A stretch of 6,881 bases of DNA from Bacteroidota bacterium (GTDB lineage: Bacteria > Bacteroidota > Bacteroidia > Chitinophagales > Chitinophagaceae): assembly GCA_023386395.1 (NCBI GenBank), contig JAEWJV010000045.1:1-6881 (forward strand), read 5' to 3'. Position 1 is the first letter of the stretch, and each line of letters starts with the position of its first letter. The translations under genes and the position numbers were made by a program. Below the pieces are notes generated by a model. It was not told the origin of the DNA, did no database searches, and saw only the letters and a list, made by a program, of their open reading frames with translations. This document shows, in pieces, positions 1 to 6,281 of this stretch.

Positions 1-2838
1 ATTGGCATTGATGACGAGTCAGTAAAGGAAATGCTGAAAGCGATCGGCGTAAGCAGTTTAAGCGAATTGGTACAAAAAACGGTACCGGCAAACATACGCA
101 TGAGCCACGAGCTGAAGCTGCCTGAAGCTATGAGTGAATACGAATACCTGCAGCATATAAAAAACATTTCCCTTAAAAATAAAATTTTTAAAAACTATAT
201 AGGCCAGGGTTATTATGACACTATCACACCTTCGGTTATATTGAGAAATGTTTTTGAAAACCCGGGCTGGTACACCCAATACACACCTTACCAGGCCGAA
301 ATTTCGCAGGGGCGTTTGGAGAGTTTATTGAACTTCCAAACCATGGTAAGCGATCTTACAGGACTACCTATTGCCAATGCTTCTTTACTGGATGAAGCCA
401 CGGCGGCAGCGGAAGCTATGACCATGTTTTTTAACCTGCTTAACCGAGACCACGATCATATTGAAAGGGCAAAATTCTTTATTGATAACGAGATATTTCC
501 TCAAACAAAAGCTGTTTTAATAACAAGGGCAAAGCCTGTTGGCATTGAACTGGTATTTGGTGATTATAAAACGGCTTCAATAGATAAATCTTTCTTTGGC
601 GCCATTGTTCAGTATCCAAACGATAAGGGTTCTGTTGAAGATTACCGTGAATTTATTCATGAAGTACATAACAATAATGCCTTTATTGTTATGGCTACAG
701 ATTTGCTTGCATTAACATTATTAACTTCCCCCGGCGAGCTTGATGCTGATTGTGCTGTTGGCTCTGCCCAGCGTTTTGGAGTGCCGCTTGGTTATGGCGG
801 CCCGCATGCAGCTTTTTTTGCAGCCAAAGATGAATTTAAAAGAAATATTCCCGGCCGTATAATTGGTGTAAGTGTTGATATAGAGGGTAACCGTGCATTG
901 CGTATGGCTTTGCAAACAAGGGAGCAGCATATAAAACGTGAAAAGGCTACATCCAATATTTGCACGGCGCAGGCTTTGCTCGCCAATATGGCGGCGATGT
1001 ATGCCGTATATCATGGTGCTGAAGGCTTGAAAAATATTGCCAAACGTGTTGCAGTGCTTGCACAAATTGTAGCCGATAGTGTTGAAGCAAGGGGCTTTCA
1101 GCTTGTATCACAAAACTATTTTGATACCATAACCGTTAAGGTTGATGATATAAAAGCTATAAAGGAAAAAGCGGAACGCCAGAAGATCAACCTCCGTTAT
1201 ATTGATAATAATTTAATTGGCATTTCCCTGGATGAAACCGTGATGGTGGATGATCTCTATGATCTCATTAACTGTTTTGAAAACGATACGGATCCTGTTG
1301 GTTTTGGCATTGAAGAAAACATCGAACCTGAACATATTCCTGTTTTTGCAAAGAGATCATCTCCGTTCTTAACACATCCTGTTTTTAATATGCATCGCAG
1401 CGAAAGCCAGATGATGCGTTATATAAAATCTTTGGAGAATAAAGACCTTTCTTTAAACACTTCTATGATCTCTTTGGGAAGCTGCACTATGAAATTAAAT
1501 GCAGCAACAGAAATGATTCCCCTGAGCTGGAACCACTGGAGTAAAATACATCCATTTGCTCCACAAGAACAAGCGGGTGGTTACCAGTTAATGATTGAAG
1601 AACTGGAAGATTATTTAAGTGAGATAACAGGCTTTGATGCCTGCAGCCTGCAGCCCAACAGCGGCGCACAGGGTGAGTATGCCGGCCTGCTTACGATTAA
1701 AGGCTATCATGAAAGCAGGGGAGATGCACACAGGAATATTATGCTGATACCTATTTCTGCACATGGTACGAATCCTGCTTCTGCTGTAATGGCGGGCATG
1801 AAAGTAGTGGTAGTAAAGGCTTTGGAGAATGGTTATATTGATGTAAACGACCTGAAAGCAAAAGCCGAACAGCATGCAGCTAATCTTGCCGGCATTATGA
1901 TCACTTACCCAAGTACCTACGGTGTATATGAAGAAACTGTGAAAGAGATCACAGAGATAGTACATGCCCATGGCGGACAGGTATACATGGATGGCGCTAA
2001 TATGAATGCGCAGGTTGGTTTAACAGCGCCCGGTTTAATTGGCGCTGATGTTTGCCATCTCAACCTGCATAAAACATTTGCCATTCCACATGGCGGTGGC
2101 GGCCCCGGCATGGGGCCCATTTGCTGCAAAGAACATTTGAAACCGTTTTTACCAGGCAATCCGGTCAACGGTCAAGAGTCAACGGGAAACAGTGTAAGTG
2201 CAGCACCTTATGGCTCTGCCTCTATTCTTTTAATCAGTTACGCTTACATAAGATTATTGGGTAGAGATGGTGTAAAGAAAGCAAGCGAATATGCCATTTT
2301 AAATGCCAACTATATGCGGGCAAGATTGCAGGAAGCTTTTGATGTTTTATATCTCGGCACAAACGGAACCTGCGCACATGAATTTATTGTTGATTTGCGT
2401 CCGTTTAAAAAATCTGCAGAAGTAGAAGCCGAAGATGTTGCCAAGCGTTTAATGGACTATGGTTTTCATGCGCCTACCTTAAGTTTTCCTGTTCCGGGCA
2501 CCATTATGATAGAGCCGACAGAAAGTGAAGACAAGGCAGAGCTTGACCGTTTTTGTGATGCTTTACTTAGCATACGCGATGAAATAAAAAATATTGAAGA
2601 AGGTAAAGCTGATAAAAAAGATAATGCTTTAAAGAACGCACCACATACGCAGGCTGTAATTTGTACAGATGAATGGAATCATGCATATACAAGAAAAGAA
2701 GCTGCCTTCCCATTATATTATGTTACACAAAATAAATTCTGGCCTGCTGTTGCCAGGGTAAACAATACCTATGGCGACAGGAACCTTATATGCACCTGCG
2801 AGCCTGTAAGCGCTTATGTAAGTGAAGCGGCTGAATAA
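1..2838 (+). CDS. gcvP: Glycine dehydrogenase (aminomethyl-transferring), glycine cleavage system P-protein, 5'-truncated by window edge
   Basis: This cytoplasmic PLP enzyme decarboxylates glycine and passes the aminomethyl group to the lipoyl arm of GcvH, the first step of the glycine cleavage system. The frame is open from base 1 (IGIDDESVKEML...), and that opening aligns with the region just after the GcvP N-terminus. The ATG at 31 is therefore internal, and roughly 15-20 codons lie outside. The 945 visible residues fit the usual length of about 950-960 for the single-chain form, as opposed to split GcvPA/GcvPB. Both homologous halves are present. The N-terminal half shows YTPYQAEISQGRLESL, GYGGPHAAFFA and REQHIKREKATSNICTAQ. 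The C-terminal half shows SLGSCTMKLNA, QPNSGAQGEYAG, AHGTNPASA and MDGANMNAQVG. NLHKTFAIPHGGGGPGMGP carries the Schiff-base lysine, encoded at 2071-2073. The frame is intact. The gene ends 8 bases before the convergent ABC transporter gene, with no clear terminator between them. No gcvT or gcvH is visible, so regulation cannot be judged here. Confidence 0.98.
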   Translation: MGIDDESVKEMLKAIGVSSLSELVQKTVPANIRMSHELKLPEAMSEYEYLQHIKNISLKNKIFKNYIGQGYYDTITPSVILRNVFENPGWYTQYTPYQAEISQGRLESLLNFQTMVSDLTGLPIANASLLDEATAAAEAMTMFFNLLNRDHDHIERAKFFIDNEIFPQTKAVLITRAKPVGIELVFGDYKTASIDKSFFGAIVQYPNDKGSVEDYREFIHEVHNNNAFIVMATDLLALTLLTSPGELDADCAVGSAQRFGVPLGYGGPHAAFFAAKDEFKRNIPGRIIGVSVDIEGNRALRMALQTREQHIKREKATSNICTAQALLANMAAMYAVYHGAEGLKNIAKRVAVLAQIVADSVEARGFQLVSQNYFDTITVKVDDIKAIKEKAERQKINLRYIDNNLIGISLDETVMVDDLYDLINCFENDTDPVGFGIEENIEPEHIPVFAKRSSPFLTHPVFNMHRSESQMMRYIKSLENKDLSLNTSMISLGSCTMKLNAATEMIPLSWNHWSKIHPFAPQEQAGGYQLMIEELEDYLSEITGFDACSLQPNSGAQGEYAGLLTIKGYHESRGDAHRNIMLIPISAHGTNPASAVMAGMKVVVVKALENGYIDVNDLKAKAEQHAANLAGIMITYPSTYGVYEETVKEITEIVHAHGGQVYMDGANMNAQVGLTAPGLIGADVCHLNLHKTFAIPHGGGGPGMGPICCKEHLKPFLPGNPVNGQESTGNSVSAAPYGSASILLISYAYIRLLGRDGVKKASEYAILNANYMRARLQEAFDVLYLGTNGTCAHEFIVDLRPFKKSAEVEAEDVAKRLMDYGFHAPTLSFPVPGTIMIEPTESEDKAELDRFCDALLSIRDEIKNIEEGKADKKDNALKNAPHTQAVICTDEWNHAYTRKEAAFPLYYVTQNKFWPAVARVNNTYGDRNLICTCEPVSAYVSEAAE

Positions 2839-2846
2839 AATATCAT

Positions 2847-4625
2847 TTAGTCAAGTGAGCCTATAATCTTGTCGATGTTCAGGCTGTTAGCCATGGCCGT
2901 GAATATGGAATAGTAAACGCTTTTGTTGTCAAAAAGATCTTCGTGGGTACCTACTTCGGCCACATGCCCTTTCTCTAACACAACGATATGATCTGCGTCA
3001 ATAATTTGCGAAATACTGTGTGATATAATGATAACAGTCCTGTCTTTTTTAATGGCATCGAGGCTGTTTTTTATTTGCTCTGTTGCAATGGCATCAAGGC
3101 TTGCAGTGGGTTCATCCAGGAAAATAATGGGCGGATCTTTTAAGAATAATCTTGCGATAGCAATGCGTTGCTGCTGCCCGCCCGATAATAATTTTGCTTC
3201 AGATTCATAGCCTTTCGGCAAATCCATAATCTGCCCGTGTATGTAAGCCTTTTTTGCCGCATCAATTATTTCTTCGCGTGTTGCATCTGTTTTTCCATAC
3301 TGAATATTCTCAGCAATGCTCCCGTTAAAAATGTGGTTCTTCTGCAATACAAGGCCAATGTTTTTTCTTAGTGCCTGTGTATCATAATCGGTTAGATTAA
3401 TATCATCCAATAATATTTCACCGCTTGCCGGTTCATAAAATTTATCCAGTAAATTAATAATGGTACTTTTTCCGGCGCCGCTTAAACCAACCAATGCAGT
3501 AGTTTGGCCGGCAGGTATTTCAAATGATATGTTTGTTAAGGCTTTTGTTCCGTTAGGATATTCGAAATCTACATTGGTAAGTTTGAAATATCCGTGCACT
3601 TTTCCAGGAGTATAATTCCCGCTTGATTCTGTTTCACTATCTGCTTCCAGGATATCAAAGAAGCCTTCAGAGTAAATCAATGCATCATTCAATTCATCAT
3701 AAATACGATGCAGTTGCCGTATAGGGCTTGATACGTTGCCGAATAACATAACATGATACATGATGGCGCCAATGGTCATGTTTCCATTCAATACAAAATA
3801 AGCAGTAAGAATAATAATGATAACCACGCCAATCTGCTCGATAAAACTTTTAATGCTGTCGAATATAAAATTCGTTTTACGTGTTTGCATCTGGTTCTCC
3901 GTCATATCATATTGAATTGTTTTATGACGTTCTGCTTCCAGCGGTTCACGAATAAAAGATTTGATAACTGTAATTGATTCTATAAGGCTGATGATAGAAC
4001 TGCTTTTTACTTCCCGGTACCGGCGCATCTTTCTCCTGAACCCACCTAATTTATTTGCCTGCCGCTGGCTTACAAAAAAATAAACAGGCACAATGCATAA
4101 GCTTACCAAACCAACATAAAAATTAGCATAAAACATAAAGAATAAAGCCACAATAGCATTGGCAAATAATGGCAGGATATCGATGAAGAAATTTTGAACC
4201 AGTCTTGTTAAGCTGCTTATACCCAAATCAATTCTTGTTTGCAATTTGCCGCTGTCGTTATCTGATGAAGTATAAAAGGCCATTTTATAAGACAGTATCT
4301 TTTCAACGATGGTCTGCGAAAAATCCCGCGCTATATATATCCTTAATTTTTCACCATAAAACTTTTGCCCGAATTGTATCAATGAATACAAAAGTTCTTT
4401 GCCCAACAATACGGCACTTATAATACCAAGAAGATAAAAGCCTTCCTGCAACGGCTGCTTATTTACCATTAGTTTATTAATGGAATCAACGGTGTATTTT
4501 AATATGAATGCATTTACCTGTGCAGCAAATGAACCTACAGCCGTAAGTACAAGCGTTGCAGCAACCAGCTTATTGTAAGGTTTTACAAAAGGCTTTATTT
4601 TTTTAAACAATGCTTGTAATGTCAA
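2847..4625 (-). CDS. ABC exporter half-transporter (fused transmembrane and ATPase domains, MsbA/multidrug type)
   Basis: This 592-aa inner-membrane protein has an N-terminal exporter membrane domain (about residues 15-310) and a C-terminal ATPase domain (about 345-575). It is expected to work as a dimer exporting a lipid, drug or peptide; the substrate cannot be read from sequence. Hydrophobic segments lie near 22-42, 62-83, 148-185 and 263-295. ATPase motifs, in order, are A-loop Tyr356, Walker A GLSGAGKST (380-388), Q-loop Gln428, signature LSGGQ (480-484), Walker B IIFLDE (500-505), D-loop SLD and H-loop His536, so it should be catalytically competent. The stretch between GY (472-473) and LSGGQ is about four residues shorter than usual and lacks the exporter X-loop consensus (VGERG). 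The start is a TTG: the frame opens only 11 codons further upstream and holds no ATG or GTG there. The first residues (MTLQALFKKIKPF) look like a normal N-terminus for the family. The DUF1080 gene ends 19 bases upstream on the same strand, which suggests co-transcription. Confidence 0.93.
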   Translation of the reverse strand: MTLQALFKKIKPFVKPYNKLVAATLVLTAVGSFAAQVNAFILKYTVDSINKLMVNKQPLQEGFYLLGIISAVLLGKELLYSLIQFGQKFYGEKLRIYIARDFSQTIVEKILSYKMAFYTSSDNDSGKLQTRIDLGISSLTRLVQNFFIDILPLFANAIVALFFMFYANFYVGLVSLCIVPVYFFVSQRQANKLGGFRRKMRRYREVKSSSIISLIESITVIKSFIREPLEAERHKTIQYDMTENQMQTRKTNFIFDSIKSFIEQIGVVIIIILTAYFVLNGNMTIGAIMYHVMLFGNVSSPIRQLHRIYDELNDALIYSEGFFDILEADSETESSGNYTPGKVHGYFKLTNVDFEYPNGTKALTNISFEIPAGQTTALVGLSGAGKSTIINLLDKFYEPASGEILLDDINLTDYDTQALRKNIGLVLQKNHIFNGSIAENIQYGKTDATREEIIDAAKKAYIHGQIMDLPKGYESEAKLLSGGQQQRIAIARLFLKDPPIIFLDEPTASLDAIATEQIKNSLDAIKKDRTVIIISHSISQIIDADHIVVLEKGHVAEVGTHEDLFDNKSVYYSIFTAMANSLNIDKIIGSLD

Positions 4626-4644
4626 ACCTTTTACGTTGATGGGG

Positions 4645-5439
4645 TTAACGTAATTCTTTTATCGTGATATTTCTGAAATCAATTTCCTGACCTTCGCTTT
4701 GCAGGGCAATGAAACCGCTGCTTAACAATTTTCCATCCTGTTTTTGAGAAGGATCATAACCATTGGCAACGCCGCCGCCTATCTGCGGTTTTGAATATTG
4801 TAATACCGTGTCGCCGTTAATGATATGCGTAATAAGTGAATCGCCCAGCACAATTAATTCTCCTTTCACCCATTGATCACCATAATAAGTTTTAGAACTT
4901 GAATTAATACAATGATCAGGAGAAATTCTTCCCTTATACACTACATCTGTTCCCGGCGAACACATATTGCCCGTAGGTCTTGGTTCGCCTTCTTTCACGC
5001 CACCCAGCAACTGCATCTCAATAGAGATAGGCCAATCCTGTTCCTTAGGCATTGTTTTAGGGTCCTGTGAATGAAACATAACGCCGCTGTTCAGCAAAGT
5101 GTATTCCGGCGCGGTTTTCATCCATTGGCCCACAAAACGGTATTCAAATTTGAGGTGAAAATAAGAGAAGGGCGTTTTATAATACAGGTGGCCAAACTGC
5201 TCATTAAAATCTTTATATTGATCGTAGCGCACTTTTATCATACCATCTTCTACCCGAAATGTGTTGCCGAAATTTTCATTGTATTCATGATGATGGATTT
5301 TTACATTCCAGTCTTTAATGTCTTTACCGTTGAAAAGCGGTATCCAGCCATCGTTTTCATTGGCTATGGTTTTAGCAGTTTTTGGAGTACAACCTGATAA
5401 CAAAACCAGCATTATGTTTAGTGTAAAAAAGTATTTCAT
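4645..5439 (-). CDS. DUF1080 (3-keto-disaccharide hydrolase domain) lipoprotein
   Basis: This 264-aa protein has a lipoprotein signal: MKYFF, a hydrophobic stretch, then the lipobox L-S-G-C with the lipidated Cys at 17. It should be anchored in the envelope. The rest is one DUF1080 domain (PF06439, concanavalin-like beta sandwich), recognised by GWIPLFNGKDIKDW (31-44), FRVEDGMIKV (61-70), NSGVMFHS (117-124), ISIEMQLLGG (138-147), the GNMC/DVVYKG region (157-170) and the ending SGFIALQSEGQEIDFRNI (241-258). Family members are abundant in Bacteroidota and Planctomycetes. Some are known to act on 3-keto glycosides formed by Gfo/Idh/MocA-type oxidoreductases. No such oxidoreductase, sulfatase or SusCD pair is visible here, so the substrate is unknown and a carbohydrate role is inference from the family. 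The ATG at 5439 is chosen because it gives a proper signal peptide; no Shine-Dalgarno sequence is evident. It lies 19 bases upstream of the ABC exporter and 84 bases downstream of the zinc-ribbon gene. Confidence 0.9.
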   Translation of the reverse strand: MKYFFTLNIMLVLLSGCTPKTAKTIANENDGWIPLFNGKDIKDWNVKIHHHEYNENFGNTFRVEDGMIKVRYDQYKDFNEQFGHLYYKTPFSYFHLKFEYRFVGQWMKTAPEYTLLNSGVMFHSQDPKTMPKEQDWPISIEMQLLGGVKEGEPRPTGNMCSPGTDVVYKGRISPDHCINSSSKTYYGDQWVKGELIVLGDSLITHIINGDTVLQYSKPQIGGGVANGYDPSQKQDGKLLSSGFIALQSEGQEIDFRNITIKELR

Positions 5440-5523
5440 GAAGTGAGGTTTGTGGCGATAAATATAAGGAGTGTAATACTTTTTTAAATAACGATTATTA
5501 AAGATAATTGATACGCCTGTCGC

Positions 5524-5733
5524 TTATCCTAAAAACCAAAAGATATAAGTACAGTCCGAACAAACAAAACATGTTGCTGATCTGTCCGCCCAGTCTAAAT
5601 TGAAAAAGGTGGACGATGATCTGTTAAGCTGTGCACGCCGCGTCCAGAAATATTTATTTGCGCATACAGGGCAAACAAGCTGGTGGCCCTTTACTTCAAC
5701 CGTTTGGGGTTCTTTTTTGCCGAATAATTTCAT
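5524..5733 (-). CDS. Small zinc-ribbon protein of unknown function (69 aa)
   Basis: This short cytoplasmic protein begins MKLFGKKEP and contains two cysteine pairs: CPVC (Cys21, Cys24) and CSDC (Cys58, Cys61), with an extra Cys55. The 33-residue spacer includes FWTRRAQLN and TFFNLDWADRSA. This is the layout of a zinc ribbon, resembling small Zn-ribbon families whose second knuckle is followed by an aromatic tail (here YIFWFLG). I do not recognise a named gene. Nucleic-acid or protein binding is only the general expectation for the fold. The frame continues upstream to an ATG at 5766 and a GTG at 5796, but those starts would add residues without family character, run through the dyad at 5759-5780, and in the GTG case nearly reach the divergent gene. 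The ATG at 5733 is therefore preferred. No signal peptide or membrane segment is visible. It could be the first gene of the minus-strand run with DUF1080 and the exporter, though the 84-base gap leaves this open. Confidence 0.72.
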   Translation of the reverse strand: MKLFGKKEPQTVEVKGHQLVCPVCANKYFWTRRAQLNRSSSTFFNLDWADRSATCFVCSDCTYIFWFLG

Positions 5734-5758
5734 AGTGGATGAAATTACGTTAAATGAT

Positions 5759-5780
5759 GGATTCATAACCGTGTGAATCC
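5759..5780. promoter_or_regulatory. Inverted repeat GGATTCA-N8-TGAATCC, candidate operator in a divergent promoter region
   Basis: Two perfect 7-base arms (5759-5765 and 5774-5780) flank the 8-base spacer TAACCGTG. With one G-T wobble the stem could extend to nine pairs around an ACCG loop. The right arm ends exactly where the TATTTTTG box begins, and the dyad sits in the 74-base gap between the divergent zinc-ribbon and DUF4920 genes. It could be a binding site for a dimeric regulator covering the spacer of the DUF4920 promoter. A terminator role is less likely, because no plus-strand gene lies immediately upstream. The structure is seen directly; the operator role is inference. Confidence 0.45.
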
Positions 5781-5788
5781 TATTTTTG
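5781..5788 (+). promoter_or_regulatory. Putative Bacteroidota-type -7 box for the DUF4920 gene
   Basis: TATTTTTG matches the Bacteroidota primary-sigma -7 consensus TAnnTTTG at every fixed position. It lies 19 bases before the ATG at 5808, implying a short leader of roughly a dozen bases. The expected -33 TTTG/TTG element about 19-20 bases upstream is not clearly present; that region is occupied by the left arm of the inverted repeat (5759-5765). The weak -33 could mean dependence on an activator or simply a weak promoter. The call rests on consensus match and position only. Confidence 0.5.
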
Positions 5789-5807
5789 CAGCACAAAAAA
5801 TAACCTC

Positions 5808-6281
5808 ATGAAAAAAATATTCATTATTTGCGCTGCTTTTCTTTTTCCTGCTTTCGCAATGGCGCAGCCGCCGGCAGGTAATGCAAATCCCGGAGATAAA
5901 TATGGAGAAATAATAGCTGCAGATGATGCTATTGATGTGGCTGCTATTCCGGCAAAACTTGAAACAACTCCTTCTTTTAATACGAAAATAAAAGCCAAAG
6001 TTTTAGATGTCTGCCCCAAAAAAGGTTGCTGGCTTAAGGTTGCGGTGAACGACTCAACCGAAGCTTTTGTAAAAATGAAAGATTACGCATTTTTTGCGCC
6101 GGTTGCCATTAAAGGAAAAACAGTTGTTATAGATGCGGTTGCCAGCATTAAAACCACACCGGTAAGTGAATTGCAGCACTATGCGGAAGATGCAAAAAAA
6201 TCACAGGAAGAAATAGCTGCCATTACTGAACCTAAAAAAGAAATAAGCTTTCTTGCAAATGGAATAGTGGTGGTTGAATGA
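5808..6281 (+). CDS. DUF4920 domain-containing secreted protein
   Basis: This 157-aa protein starts with a Sec signal peptide (MKKIFIICAAFLFPAFAMAQ) with probable cleavage after Ala-Met-Ala at residue 19, so it is exported to the periplasm or beyond. The mature part matches DUF4920: KYGEIIAADDAI (31-42), the CPKKGCWL motif with Cys69 and Cys74 (69-76), VKMKDYAFFAPVAIKGKTVVIDAVA (split across 88-112), ELQHYAEDA (121-129) and AAITEPKKEISF (137-148). The family is widespread in Bacteroidota and has no established function. The short beta-rich core suggests an OB-like fold. The invariant-looking Cys pair and His124 could bind metal or be redox-active, but that is inference. The ATG at 5808 gives a textbook signal peptide. 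It has its own likely promoter (TATTTTTG, 5781-5788) next to a dyad. The gene is divergent from the zinc-ribbon gene and its stop abuts the stop of the convergent MFS gene. Confidence 0.9.
   Translation: MKKIFIICAAFLFPAFAMAQPPAGNANPGDKYGEIIAADDAIDVAAIPAKLETTPSFNTKIKAKVLDVCPKKGCWLKVAVNDSTEAFVKMKDYAFFAPVAIKGKTVVIDAVASIKTTPVSELQHYAEDAKKSQEEIAAITEPKKEISFLANGIVVVE

Noticed and set aside
31..33. ATG at 31 as the true gcvP start
   Set aside because: The frame is open to base 1, and the residues before it (IGIDDESVKE) match the conserved GcvP N-terminal region, so the gene is cut by the window edge.
721..2168. Several open frames of 60-118 codons antisense to or out of frame with gcvP (for example minus strand 721-1065, 1615-1971 and 1917-2168)
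   Set aside because: They overlap a well-conserved gcvP coding region, have no recognisable domain, signal or start context, and their residue composition looks like shadow translation.
5071..5397. Plus-strand open frame of 108 codons opposite the DUF1080 gene
   Set aside because: It lies wholly within a recognisable DUF1080 gene, with no family features of its own.
5459..5466. TATATTTA on the minus strand, 19 bases before the DUF1080 ATG, as a -7 promoter box
   Set aside because: It misses the G of TAnnTTTG and has no convincing TTTG about 19 bases upstream. In such AT-rich sequence this degree of match is expected by chance, so I left it out, although some promoter in 5440-5523 is possible.
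5759..5790. The dyad followed by TATTTTTG read as a rho-independent terminator on the plus strand
   Set aside because: No plus-strand gene lies directly upstream, the stem is not GC-rich, and the T-run is interrupted by A and ends in G. A promoter/operator reading fits better.
5734..5796. N-terminal extension of the zinc-ribbon protein to the ATG at 5766 or the GTG at 5796
   Set aside because: The extra residues lack family character, cross the inverted repeat, and would leave only 11 bases to the divergent start at 5808.
5780..6019. Minus-strand open frame of 79 codons opposite the start of the DUF4920 gene
   Set aside because: It is antisense to a clear signal peptide and conserved mature sequence and has no protein features of its own.
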